Assembly (NCBI RefSeq): GCF_013131805.1
Contig: NZ_JABJRC010000001.1
Span: forward strand, 310,001-374,000
Origin: Kribbella sandramycini
Lineage (GTDB): Bacteria; Actinomycetota; Actinomycetes; Propionibacteriales; Kribbellaceae
Length of the DNA stretch: 64,000 nt
Direction of reading: 5' to 3'
The translations under genes were made by a program, and so were the position numbers. Below the pieces are notes generated by a model. That model saw only the letters and a list, made by a program, of their open reading frames with translations, searched no databases and had not been told where the DNA came from. This document shows, piece by piece, positions 18,053 through 26,062 of this stretch (its first letter is position 1; each line of letters starts with the position of its first letter).

Positions 18053-19000
18053 TCATTTGATGCGGGCCAGGTCGGCGGCGCCGATCAGGCCGGCGTCGTT
18101 GCCCAGGAGGGCTATGCCGAAGGTCGGGTGGGGGCGGTTGGAGCGGGCGGGGAGGTTTTTTTCGAAGGCGATCTGGGCGGAGGTGAGGATGAGGTCTTCG
18201 GCCGCGCTGACGCCGCCGCCGATGACTACGACGGAGGGGTCCCAGAGGGTGGCGATGCTGGCGAGGCCTTCGCCCAGCCAGCGGCCCAGGTCTTCGAGGA
18301 GTTCGACGGCGAGGGGGTCGCCGTTGGTGGCGGCGGCGGTGATCATGGGGCCGGTGAGGTCGGCGGGGTCGGTGATGCCGCAGACGCTGAGGAGCTGAGC
18401 GGCGGCGGGTGAGCCGGATTCGGCCTGGGCGCGGCCTTCGCGGACGAGGGCGCGGCCGGAGGCGTACTGCTCCCAGCAGCCGCGGGCGCCGCAGCCGCAG
18501 CGGTGACCGCCGGGGACGACGCGCATGTGGCCGAGCTCGGCGGCGACGCCGTGGGCGCCGCGCAGCAACCGGCTCTCGCTCACGACACCGCCGCCGATCC
18601 CGGTGCCGACGGTGACGCAGACCATGTGCTCGACGTGTTTCGCAGCGCCGTAGGCGAACTCGCCCCAGGCGGCGGCGTTGGCGTCGTTCTCGACGACGAC
18701 GGGGATCTTCAGCTCCGCGGCGACCCGGGCGCCGAGCGGCTCGTCGCGCCAGGCCAGGTTCGGCGCGAACAGGACGGTCGAGCGGTCGGAGGAGACGAAC
18801 CCGGCGGCGCCGATCCCGACGGCCTCGATCTCGTGCTCACCGATCAGCTCGGCGGCCGCGGCGCAGATCGCGGCGGCGGTCGCGTCGACCGAATCGGCCG
18901 GGGTGTCGCGGTGCGCCCGGGCGATGATCGCGCCCTCGTCGTCCACCACGCCGGCGGCGATCTTCGTGCCGCCGACGTCGATTCCGATGCTCAGTCCCAT
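18053..19000 (-). CDS. ROK family glucokinase
   Basis: A 315-residue ROK kinase with the standard length and motifs: 'IGIDVGGTK', 'VVENDANAAAWGEF', 'TVGTGIGGG' and zinc-binding 'CGCGARGCWEQY'. It is clearly paralogous to the next gene downstream, in the same order and orientation 73 bases away, so the pair arose by tandem duplication. Its position beside the acyl-CoA ligase block matches Streptomyces glkA (SCO2126, from memory), the glucose kinase that mediates carbon catabolite repression there. Whether it has that role here is inference. Its ATG overlaps the end of the upstream small gene by 10 bases. Confidence 0.9.
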   Translation of the reverse strand: MGLSIGIDVGGTKIAAGVVDDEGAIIARAHRDTPADSVDATAAAICAAAAELIGEHEIEAVGIGAAGFVSSDRSTVLFAPNLAWRDEPLGARVAAELKIPVVVENDANAAAWGEFAYGAAKHVEHMVCVTVGTGIGGGVVSESRLLRGAHGVAAELGHMRVVPGGHRCGCGARGCWEQYASGRALVREGRAQAESGSPAAAQLLSVCGITDPADLTGPMITAAATNGDPLAVELLEDLGRWLGEGLASIATLWDPSVVVIGGGVSAAEDLILTSAQIAFEKNLPARSNRPHPTFGIALLGNDAGLIGAADLARIK

Positions 19001-19371
19001 GGTTCGGGGTCCTCACTCACGTCGATCCGGTCCACCTTCGGCGGAGCCGGCTCCTCCTCCTGCCGAGGAGAGCGCGACGCTGCGTCCTCCCGTGCCTGCC
19101 GGGCGGCCTCCGCGGCCGCCTCCAGCAGCGAACGTACCGACCCGAGCACCTGCGCGGCTGCGGTCGACAGCTGCTCGATCGTCTCCGGGCTGGTGTTCCG
19201 CACCTTGTTGATCACCTGACAGACCGGACACCACACACAATCCGGCCCCAGCTTGTGCTCATGCTCCTCAGCCGCCGGCTCCTCCTCCGCAGCAGGCGCG
19301 CCGGCAGTCTGCAGGACGGCGAACAGCTTCGCGGCCTCCTCGGCCAGCGAACCGACGGGTTCCTTGCTCAC
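18991..19371 (-). CDS. Small conserved hypothetical protein with Cys cluster
   Basis: A 126-residue acidic protein. The middle holds 'DCVWCPVCQVI', a C..C..C cluster that could bind metal. An alpha-helical, Ala-rich segment follows ('AAQVLGSVRSLLEAAAEAAR') with an acidic Pro-rich tail. I do not recognise a named domain. It sits between the ArsA ATPase (GTGA overlap at its start) and the ROK kinase (10-base overlap at its end), the same place as small unnamed genes in related genomes (Rv2183c region, from memory). The tight overlaps suggest it works with the ArsA/START genes, but no function can be given. Confidence 0.75.
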   Translation of the reverse strand: MSKEPVGSLAEEAAKLFAVLQTAGAPAAEEEPAAEEHEHKLGPDCVWCPVCQVINKVRNTSPETIEQLSTAAAQVLGSVRSLLEAAAEAARQAREDAASRSPRQEEEPAPPKVDRIDVSEDPEPWD

Positions 19372-20660
19372 CGGCTCTCACCGATCGCAGCCTCGCGGCC
19401 CTCCTGCTGAGCCAGATACTCAGCTGTGAGCCCCTGCGCCAGCTCCTGCGCGGACTCCAGCGTCGGCACCGGCCGCGCGACCTCTCGCGGCGCGAACCGG
19501 ACCTGCAGCCGCCCGTCGTCCAGCCGCGCGCCCGCGACCACACCACGCGCCAGCGCAGCCGGCAACGGCAGGACCCGCCGGTACGACCCGACGGTGATGA
19601 TCAGCTCGTCGCCGTGCCGCGCCAGCTCCAGCTCACTTGCGGAGGCCAGCGGCAACGGCATCGTCAGCGTGTACGTCCGCCCGTCGGTGTCGATGTGCCG
19701 ATCGACCCACAGCGAGGTCTCGTCCGTCGCCCGGGCGAACGGGTCGTCACCGCCGTACATCTCGACGGCGAACGCCGCCAGCTCTTCGACGCCGACCGGC
19801 TCGCAGACCCGGTACGGCGACTCCCAGATCGGCAGCGGCCGGAACGAGTCGGCCACCTCCTCCAGGATGCCGCGCTGCGCGGCCACCCACTGCCGCCGCC
19901 AGGTGTCGGCGCCCGCGGCCGGGAAGACCCGGTTCGCGACGACGCCGTCCACGCGGTAGCCGTACAGCGACAACCGCGTCAGCGACCGCCGCGCCTCCGC
20001 GACGACGACCGCCTCCGGCGTCAGCACGAGCCGCACCGACGCATCCGGCCCGGCCAGCAACGTGCGGATGTCAGCCAGATCGCTCTGCAGCCGCCGCAAC
20101 GCGTCGAACACGTTGTCGTCCGGAACCGGCAGATTCGACCCGCCGCTCAAGAACGGCCGGAACGTCCGCATCACCTTGCGCTCGGCGTTGAAGATCCGGT
20201 CCATGTACCAGCTCAGCGCCTCCGGCAGCGCGAGCAGCCGCAGCGTCTCCGCCGTCGGCGCGCAGTCCAGTACGACGACGTCCCACCGGCCCGAACGGAC
20301 GTGGTCGCGGACGGCCAGCAGCGCCAGCACCTCCGCCGCGCCCGGCAGGACCGTCAGCTCCTCGGCCTCGATCGGGTCGACGCCGACCATCTGCAGCAGC
20401 GAGCGCAGGTACGCCTGGATGTCACCCCAGGACCGCTCGAACCGCCGCTGCGCGTCGATCTGCTGGACGAACAACAGATCGTCCACCTCGGTCGGCTCCT
20501 GGCCGACCTCGCAGTCGAACGCGTCGGACAGCGAGTGCGCCGCGTCCGTGGACAGCACCAGCGTGCGCAGCCCGCGCAGCGCCGCGAGCGTGGCCGTGCC
20601 CGCGGCCGACGTCGTCTTGCCGACGCCGCCCTTCCCTGTGTACAGCAGTACCCGAGTCAC
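19368..20660 (-). CDS. ArsA/GET3-family ATPase
   Basis: A 430-residue P-loop ATPase with the deviant Walker A 'GKGGVGKTT' (residues ~9-17), switch I 'LSTDAAHSLSDAFD', 'VLDCAPTAETLR' (switch II) and a C-terminal beta-sandwich of the ArsA/HSP20-like type ('ELELARHGDELIITVGSYRR'). Despite the family name there are no arsenic genes nearby and no Cys triad. In actinobacteria this gene always travels with START-domain and acyl-CoA-ligase genes (Rv2184c-Rv2187, from memory), so a lipid or membrane-protein handling role is more likely than arsenite export. The GTG start is 6 bases after the upstream gene's stop. Confidence 0.88.
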   Translation of the reverse strand: MTRVLLYTGKGGVGKTTSAAGTATLAALRGLRTLVLSTDAAHSLSDAFDCEVGQEPTEVDDLLFVQQIDAQRRFERSWGDIQAYLRSLLQMVGVDPIEAEELTVLPGAAEVLALLAVRDHVRSGRWDVVVLDCAPTAETLRLLALPEALSWYMDRIFNAERKVMRTFRPFLSGGSNLPVPDDNVFDALRRLQSDLADIRTLLAGPDASVRLVLTPEAVVVAEARRSLTRLSLYGYRVDGVVANRVFPAAGADTWRRQWVAAQRGILEEVADSFRPLPIWESPYRVCEPVGVEELAAFAVEMYGGDDPFARATDETSLWVDRHIDTDGRTYTLTMPLPLASASELELARHGDELIITVGSYRRVLPLPAALARGVVAGARLDDGRLQVRFAPREVARPVPTLESAQELAQGLTAEYLAQQEGREAAIGESR

Positions 20661-20666
20661 CGCGGA

Positions 20667-21560
20667 TCAGGACTCGACGCGCTTCTTGAGCCCCTTGAGG
20701 GCGGTGTCGATGATGACCTTCTCGGCCTTGCGCTTGAGCATCCCGATCATCGGGATCGCCACGTCCACCGCGAGCCGGTACGTCACCTCGGTCCCTTCCG
20801 CGCCCTGATCCTTCAGGACGTACGCGCCGTCCATCCCCTTCACCATCTTCGCCTCGACGAGCGTCCAGGTCACCTCGTTGCGCGACCAGACGTAGGCCAG
20901 CGTGTACTCGTCGGAGATCGCGCCCGCGTCGACCTTGAAACGCACCTTGTTCGGCCGGCCGGCCTCGTCGGTGGACAGCACCTCGGTCTCGCGCATCGAG
21001 TCCGCCCATTCGGGGTACGCCGCGAAGTCCGCGATCACCGCCATGATCTCTTTGGGGGTCGCGTTGACCACGATGGTCGAGGTGGTCTGTTCCGCCATCG
21101 ATTCACCTCTTAGCTGCCGGGACTTGCCAAACGAAGACTGCACCGTCGGGTAGAGCTCAGAGCGAGAGACTATCGCGGGTTGGTCCCCGGTACGTCGCTC
21201 GCCCGCGGCGCGGCCCGCTTCGGCTTCGTCCTTGAACGCCCACAGCCGCTCCCGGTACCGCCGGACGTAGCGTTCCCGCAACCGCGTCAGGGCCCGCCCG
21301 CGCAGCGGTTTCACCGGATCGGCGCGCAGGTACCAGTGGACGACGACGCCGTCGCGGACCTGCTCCAGCCACCACTCCGCCGTCCCCAGCGCGGCGCCCG
21401 TGACGATCCACCGGACGCCCTCCGCGCCGCGCCGCTCGGACGGCGTCAGCGTCAGCTCCGGCCACCACTCGCGCCACACCGCGTCCGAGCCGAGCCGCTC
21501 GGCGACGTAGGCTGGATCAGCAACGACCAAGTCGTCGCAACTGATGTCGAGCGTGGGCAT
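20667..21560 (-). CDS. Tandem START/SRPBCC-domain protein (in-frame fusion, possible internal start)
   Basis: One uninterrupted 297-codon frame encodes two polyketide-cyclase/START-like units. Residues ~1-120 begin 'MPTLDISCDDLVVADPAYVAE'-like, with 'WREWWPEL' and 'VHWYLRADP'. A ~35-residue linker leads to a second unit from M155 (base 21098): 'STIVVNATPKEIMAVIADF', 'YPEWADSM' and 'YRLAVDVAIPMIGML'. Both possible starts have good ribosome sites (AAGGA before 21560; AGAGGTG before 21098). The second unit alone (143 aa) matches the length of the single-domain protein found here in other actinobacteria. In those genomes the two domains are separate genes as far as I recall, so either a stop was lost or two proteins are made from one frame. 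A hydrophobic-ligand-binding role is inferred. Confidence 0.7.
   Translation of the reverse strand: MPTLDISCDDLVVADPAYVAERLGSDAVWREWWPELTLTPSERRGAEGVRWIVTGAALGTAEWWLEQVRDGVVVHWYLRADPVKPLRGRALTRLRERYVRRYRERLWAFKDEAEAGRAAGERRTGDQPAIVSRSELYPTVQSSFGKSRQLRGESMAEQTTSTIVVNATPKEIMAVIADFAAYPEWADSMRETEVLSTDEAGRPNKVRFKVDAGAISDEYTLAYVWSRNEVTWTLVEAKMVKGMDGAYVLKDQGAEGTEVTYRLAVDVAIPMIGMLKRKAEKVIIDTALKGLKKRVES
21103..21109 (-). promoter_or_regulatory. Ribosome binding site inside the START fusion frame
   Basis: AGAGGTG, 4 bases before the internal ATG at 21098, supports separate translation of the second START unit even though no stop codon precedes it. Confidence 0.5.
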
Positions 21561-21589
21561 GGCTATTCCTTGGGTCACATAAACCTGGC

Positions 21590-21601
21590 TACCTGTGGGT
21601 A
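21590..21601. promoter_or_regulatory. Short palindrome in the divergent START/acyl-CoA-ligase promoter region
   Basis: TACC-TGTG-GGTA lies in the 100-bp region between the divergent genes. A plus-strand -10-like TAGCGT follows at 21610-21615, and the ligase ribosome site GGGGAGA is near 21650. Confidence 0.3.
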
Positions 21602-21660
21602 AGTGACTGTAGCGTGCGCCGGAAGCCGGCAATTCGTGACGGACTGATGGGGAGACGCGG

Positions 21661-23448
21661 ATGCGTGAGTACACCGTTCCTGCTGTGACCGAGCCGCCGA
21701 CCGGCAGCCTGAGCGACGCGGTCTGGGCGAACGCGTCCGCCTACCCGGACACCGCGGTGTTCAGCCGCCGCGCAGGCGCCGGCTGGGCCGACGTCAGCGC
21801 CGCCGAGTTCGCCGCGCAGGTGACCGGGGTCGCCAAGGGCCTGATCGCGGCCGGCGTCAAACACGGCGAGCGGGTCGCCCTGCTCAGCCCGACCCGCTAC
21901 GAGTGGACGCTGGTCGACTACGCGATCTGGAGTATCGGCGCGGCCACCGTGCCGATCTACGAGACGTCGTCCCCCTCGCAGGTGCAGTGGATCCTGAGCG
22001 ACTCCGAGGCCGTCGTGGCCGTCGTCGAGAACGCCACCCACGGCGCCGTGATCGAGTCGGCCCGGGCCGAGGCGCCCGCGCTGCAGGAGGTCTGGCAGAT
22101 CGAGGCCGGCGCGGTCGACCAGCTGATCGAGCTGGGCCGCGACGTCAGCGACGCCGATTTCGACAAGCGCCGCTCGGCCGTCGCGCCCGGCGACCTGGCC
22201 ACGCTGATCTACACCTCCGGGACGACCGGGCGGCCGAAGGGCTGCCGGCTCACCCACGGCAACTTCGCCGCCGAGCTCGAGCCGGCCGTGAAGATCCTCG
22301 ACGACCTGTTCGACACCAACGGCGCCAGCACGCTGCTGTTCCTGCCGCTGGCCCACGTGTTCGCCCGGATCATCCAGGTCGGCTGTGTGCTGAAGCGGGT
22401 CAAGGTCGCGCACAGCCCGGACGTGAAGAACCTGGTCGCCGACCTCGGCGAGGTCAAGCCGACATTCATCCTGAGCGTGCCGCGGGTCTTCGAGAAGGTC
22501 TACAACTCCGCCCACCAGAAGGCGCACGCCGGCGGCAAGGGCAAGATCTTCGACGCCGCCGCGGACACCGCGATCGCCTACTCCCAGGCGCAGGACAAGG
22601 GCGGCGCGTCGTTCGGCCTGAAGGCCAAGCACGCGCTGTTCGACCGGCTCGTGTTCAGCAAGCTGCGGGCCGTCCTCGGCGGCCAGGTGCAGTACGCCGT
22701 CTCCGGCGGCGCACCGCTGGGCGACAAACTCGGCCACTTCTTCCGCGGGATCGGTGTCCCGGTCCTGGAGGGTTACGGCCTGACCGAAACCACCGCGGCC
22801 GTCTCGGTGAACCTGCCCGACGACATCCGGATCGGGACCGTCGGCCGGCCGCTGCCCGGTGTGACGGTCGCCGTGGCGGACGACGGCGAGCTGCTCTTCA
22901 AGGGCGGCCAGGTGATGCAGGGCTACTGGAAGAACGACGAGGCGACGGCCGGCGCGATCGACGCCGAGGGCTGGTTCCACACCGGCGACCTGGGCGAGTT
23001 CGACGTCGACGGATTCATCAAGATCACCGGCCGCAAGAAGGAGATCCTGGTGACGGCCGGTGGCAAGAACGTCGCACCGACCGTCCTGGAGGACCAGATC
23101 CGCCTGCACCCGCTGGTCAGCCAGTGCATGGTCGTCGGCGACGGCAAGCCGTTCATCGCGGCGCTGATCACGATCGACCCGGAGAACATCGTCCCGTGGG
23201 CCACGGAGCGCGGCAAGCCGACCGACCCGGCCGCCCTCACCGAGGACGCCGAGCTGATCGCCGAGATCCAGAAGGCGGTCGACGAGGCCAACGGCTCGGT
23301 CTCCAAGGCGGAGGCGATCCGCAAGTTCCAGATCCTGCCGATCGACTGGACGCAGGAGTCCGGCGAGCTCTCGCTGAAGCTCTCGCTGCGCCGCCACATC
23401 GTGATGGCGAACCACGAGGCCGACGTCGAGGCCCTCTACACGAAGTAG
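21661..23448 (+). CDS. Long-chain fatty-acid--CoA ligase (AMP-forming, FadD15-like)
   Basis: A 595-residue ANL-superfamily ligase that activates fatty acids to acyl-AMP and then acyl-CoA. Motifs: 'LIYTSGTTGRPKGC' (P-loop-like A3), 'FLPLAHVFARI', 'GYGLTETTAAVS' (A5), 'GWFHTGDLGEFD' (A7/A8 hinge) and 'KEILVTAGGKNVAP' (A10 region; the catalytic Lys lies further C-terminal). The ATG has GGGGAGA 4-8 bases upstream. Length and neighbourhood agree with FadD15 (Rv2187, from memory). The divergent START gene may share its regulator. It ends 1 base from the stop of the convergent TetR gene. Confidence 0.93.
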   Translation: MREYTVPAVTEPPTGSLSDAVWANASAYPDTAVFSRRAGAGWADVSAAEFAAQVTGVAKGLIAAGVKHGERVALLSPTRYEWTLVDYAIWSIGAATVPIYETSSPSQVQWILSDSEAVVAVVENATHGAVIESARAEAPALQEVWQIEAGAVDQLIELGRDVSDADFDKRRSAVAPGDLATLIYTSGTTGRPKGCRLTHGNFAAELEPAVKILDDLFDTNGASTLLFLPLAHVFARIIQVGCVLKRVKVAHSPDVKNLVADLGEVKPTFILSVPRVFEKVYNSAHQKAHAGGKGKIFDAAADTAIAYSQAQDKGGASFGLKAKHALFDRLVFSKLRAVLGGQVQYAVSGGAPLGDKLGHFFRGIGVPVLEGYGLTETTAAVSVNLPDDIRIGTVGRPLPGVTVAVADDGELLFKGGQVMQGYWKNDEATAGAIDAEGWFHTGDLGEFDVDGFIKITGRKKEILVTAGGKNVAPTVLEDQIRLHPLVSQCMVVGDGKPFIAALITIDPENIVPWATERGKPTDPAALTEDAELIAEIQKAVDEANGSVSKAEAIRKFQILPIDWTQESGELSLKLSLRRHIVMANHEADVEALYTK

Positions 23449-23449
23449 C

Positions 23450-24022
23450 TCACCCGCGGAGGAGGTCGCCCGTGATCAGCCCGGTCAGCGCGGCGACCGC
23501 CTCGGCGGCAGTCACCCGGTCGTGATTCAGCTCGACGGCGAGCGCGTCGGCGGCGCCGAGGACGCCGACGCAGCGAACGCGCAGCGCGGCCGCGGGCAGG
23601 CCCGAGTACGGCGTCAGCGCCACGAACATCAGCTCGACGTACTCGTCGAGCAGGTCGTGCTGCGCGGCGTCGGCCTCCGGGTCGCCCTTCAGCGCGGCCG
23701 CGACCGCCCCGAACTCGGGCAGATCCGTCGCGCAGGCGAAGTAGGCCTCGCTCAGCACCTGCGCGACGGCCGCGGATGTCGCCGCCGCCGACCCGAGCGC
23801 CTTCTCGACGGCCGTGCGGTGCTGCTCGTCCAGCAGCCGGTAGAGCGCCAGGAGCAGGCCCGAGCGGGTGCCGAAATGGTCGTAGACGATCGGGCGGCTG
23901 ACGGCGGCGGCCTCAGCCAGGGTGACCAGTGTCAGGCCGTCGGTGCCGCGGGCGCGGACGAGGGTCAGCGCGGTGTCGAGCAACTGCTCGCGCCGGGCCT
24001 GCTTCGACATCCGGATCGTCAT
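23450..24022 (-). CDS. TetR-family transcriptional regulator
   Basis: A 190-residue regulator with an N-terminal TetR helix-turn-helix ('LDTALTLVRARGTDGLTLV', 'AAAVSRPIVYDHFGTRSGLL') and an all-helical ligand/dimer domain. It is divergent from the saccharopine-dehydrogenase-like gene, across 73 bp that contain an array of TACA/TGTA half-sites, the usual arrangement for autoregulation plus control of the neighbour. The ligand is unknown. Codon use matches the neighbours. Confidence 0.9.
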   Translation of the reverse strand: MTIRMSKQARREQLLDTALTLVRARGTDGLTLVTLAEAAAVSRPIVYDHFGTRSGLLLALYRLLDEQHRTAVEKALGSAAATSAAVAQVLSEAYFACATDLPEFGAVAAALKGDPEADAAQHDLLDEYVELMFVALTPYSGLPAAALRVRCVGVLGAADALAVELNHDRVTAAEAVAALTGLITGDLLRG

Positions 24023-24055
24023 AAGTCCTCCTTGCGTCCCGCCCCCAGCTTAAGC

Positions 24056-24081
24056 TACAACTTGTAACCTACATAATGTAG
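24056..24081. promoter_or_regulatory. TetR-type operator array
   Basis: Two perfect palindromes, TACAA-C-TTGTA (24056-24066) and CTACAT-A-ATGTAG (24069-24081), have centres 14 bp apart. Between them TGTA-ACC-TACA is also symmetrical. The AT-rich run is exceptional here and lies between the divergent TetR and dehydrogenase starts, where it would cover both promoters. Confidence 0.7.
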
Positions 24082-24095
24082 CTAAGGAGCTGATG

Positions 24096-25091
24096 ATGGA
24101 ACCCGTACTCATGCTCGGCGGTTCGGGCCAGGCCGGATCGAGTACCGCCGCGATGCTGCGGAGCTGGCATCCGGAGCTTCCGCTGACGATCGCCGGCCGC
24201 AACCCGGGCCGCGCGCAACGAGCCGCCGCGGAGCTCGGGACGGCGTCCGCGGTCACCGTCGACCTGTCCCGCCCAGGCCTCGGTCTCCCCCAGGAGGCCA
24301 AGTACGCCGCCGTCGTGGCAACCGTCTGGGACAAGCACCTGCACGGCCTCCGCTACGCCCAGGACCACGGCATCCCGTACCTGAGCATCTCCAGCGGTAT
24401 GTCGGACATCGCCCCCGAGCTGGTCGCCAGCGGGCAGCGCCCGGCCGCGGCCCCGATCGTGGTGGCCAGCCATTGGGCGGCCGGCATCGTCGTCCTGGTC
24501 GCGATGGACGCCGCCCGCGCGTTCGGCCGGGTGGACGCGATCGAGATCAACGCCGTCCTCGACGAGCAGGACGCCGGCGGCCCCGCCGCGGCCGCGGATC
24601 TCGAACGCTGGGCCGACGCCGCCCCGACCGCGATGATCCGCCGGGACGGCGTCTTCGTCTGGACCGCCGAGGTGGACGTCGAGGTCCCGGCGAGCGACGG
24701 TGTCGTCCTCCCCGGCCAGCTGGCCGGGATTCTCGACGTCCCGAGCGTCGCCCTGGCGACCGGCGCGCGCGACGTCCGGTTCGCGTTCGGGATGGGCGAG
24801 TCGTCCGGGCGCCGGGCCGGCGGCGACCCGTCGCACGACGTCCGGATCGACCTCCGCGGCGCCGATCGCGACGGCGCGCCGCTGGCCCGCAGCGTCCGGC
24901 TCACGCACCCCGGTGGCCAGCGCCCGGTGACCGCGGTCGGGATCGCGCTCAGTGTCGAGCGGCTGCTCACCCTGCGCGGCGATTTGGTTGCCCCTGGCAT
25001 CCACATGCCCGAGGGCCTGATCGATCCCGGCTACGCCGTCGGGCGGTTGCGGGAGTCCGGGGCGACGATCGGCCATCAGCCGATCGGCTGA
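24096..25091 (+). CDS. Saccharopine-dehydrogenase-like NAD(P)-binding protein
   Basis: A 331-residue Rossmann-fold protein with N-terminal 'VLMLGGSGQAGSSTAAML' (dinucleotide site) and 'LPLTIAGRNPGRAQRAA' following strand 2, as in saccharopine dehydrogenase N-terminal domains. The rest ('YLSISSGMSDIAPEL', 'SHWAAGIVVL') has the generic fold of this group. The substrate is unknown. The second ATG (24096) is preferred because AAGGAG lies 6 bases upstream; the ATG at 24093 would be only 3 bases away. It is almost certainly the target of the divergent TetR. Confidence 0.75.
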   Translation: MEPVLMLGGSGQAGSSTAAMLRSWHPELPLTIAGRNPGRAQRAAAELGTASAVTVDLSRPGLGLPQEAKYAAVVATVWDKHLHGLRYAQDHGIPYLSISSGMSDIAPELVASGQRPAAAPIVVASHWAAGIVVLVAMDAARAFGRVDAIEINAVLDEQDAGGPAAAADLERWADAAPTAMIRRDGVFVWTAEVDVEVPASDGVVLPGQLAGILDVPSVALATGARDVRFAFGMGESSGRRAGGDPSHDVRIDLRGADRDGAPLARSVRLTHPGGQRPVTAVGIALSVERLLTLRGDLVAPGIHMPEGLIDPGYAVGRLRESGATIGHQPIG

Positions 25092-25150
25092 TTCCGGGTC
25101 GAGCTCAACGGGCGATGCGCGGGCCCCGCACCGTCCGGCAGGCTCGAGTC

Positions 25151-26062
25151 ATGAGCACGCCACCGGTCGTCGAAGTCAGCAATCTCCGCAAGTCGTACAG
25201 CGGGCGGACCGTCGTCGACGACATCTCGTTCACCGTCGCCGAGGGCGAGATCTTCGGCATCCTCGGCCCGAACGGCGCCGGCAAGACCACCACCGTCGAG
25301 TGCGTCGAGGGCCTGCGCGTGCCGGACGGCGGACGCGTCCGCGTCGCCGGCCTGGACCCGGTAGCCGACCACGCCGCCGTCACCCGGATCCTCGGCTCGC
25401 AGCTGCAGGAGAGCGAACTGCAAGCCAAACTGACCGTTCGCGAGGCGCTGGAGCTGTACGCCGCCTTCTACCCCGATCCGGCCGATTGGCGGCAGCTCGC
25501 CGAGCGGCTCGGGCTCACCGCACGGCTGAACACCCGCTTCGGCGTCCTCAGCGGCGGGCAGAAGCAGCGGCTGTTCATCGCGCTCGCGCTGATCGGCAGC
25601 CCGCGCGTCGTCGTCCTGGACGAGCTGACGACCGGGCTCGACCCGCGCGCCCGGCGCGACACCTGGGAGGTCGTCGAGGAGATCCGGGCGCGCGGCGTCA
25701 CAGTCCTGCTCGTCACGCACTTCATGGCCGAAGCGCAGCGGCTCTGCGACCGGATCGCCGTCATCGATCAGGGCCGGATCACCGCGCTCGACACCCCGAG
25801 CGGCCTGATCGCCCGGTCGGCCGGCTCGACGGTCATCTCGTTCACGCCGTCCGCGCCGCTCGACGACGAGCAGCTGGCCGCGCTCCCCGCGCTCGTCTCC
25901 ATCGAGCACAAGGACGACCGGATCACGCTCGCGGGCAGCGACGAGACCGTCAATGCCGTCATCTCGCTGCTCGTCCGCAACCACATCACCGCGCACCAGC
26001 TCCGCGTCACCGACGCCACGCTGGACGACGCCTTCCTCGACCTGACCGGAGCCAACCGATGA
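25151..26062 (+). CDS. ABC transporter ATP-binding protein (ABC-2 exporter)
   Basis: A 303-residue ATPase with Walker A 'GPNGAGKTT' (39-47), Q-loop 'LGSQLQESELQ', signature 'LSGGQ' (133-137), Walker B 'VVVLDELTTGLD' (D157, E158) and the H-loop 'LLVTHFMAEA'. The C-terminal ~80 residues form the accessory domain common in drug/antibiotic exporters. Its stop overlaps the permease start (ATGA), and a two-component system follows, so the exporter and its regulator form one operon. Bacitracin/daunorubicin-type self-resistance systems look like this; the substrate is unknown. Confidence 0.92.
   Translation: MSTPPVVEVSNLRKSYSGRTVVDDISFTVAEGEIFGILGPNGAGKTTTVECVEGLRVPDGGRVRVAGLDPVADHAAVTRILGSQLQESELQAKLTVREALELYAAFYPDPADWRQLAERLGLTARLNTRFGVLSGGQKQRLFIALALIGSPRVVVLDELTTGLDPRARRDTWEVVEEIRARGVTVLLVTHFMAEAQRLCDRIAVIDQGRITALDTPSGLIARSAGSTVISFTPSAPLDDEQLAALPALVSIEHKDDRITLAGSDETVNAVISLLVRNHITAHQLRVTDATLDDAFLDLTGANR

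Noticed and set aside
19368..20660. Arsenite export function for the ArsA-type ATPase
   Set aside because: No arsB, arsC or arsR nearby, no arsenic-binding Cys triad, and the neighbourhood is the conserved lipid-associated one.
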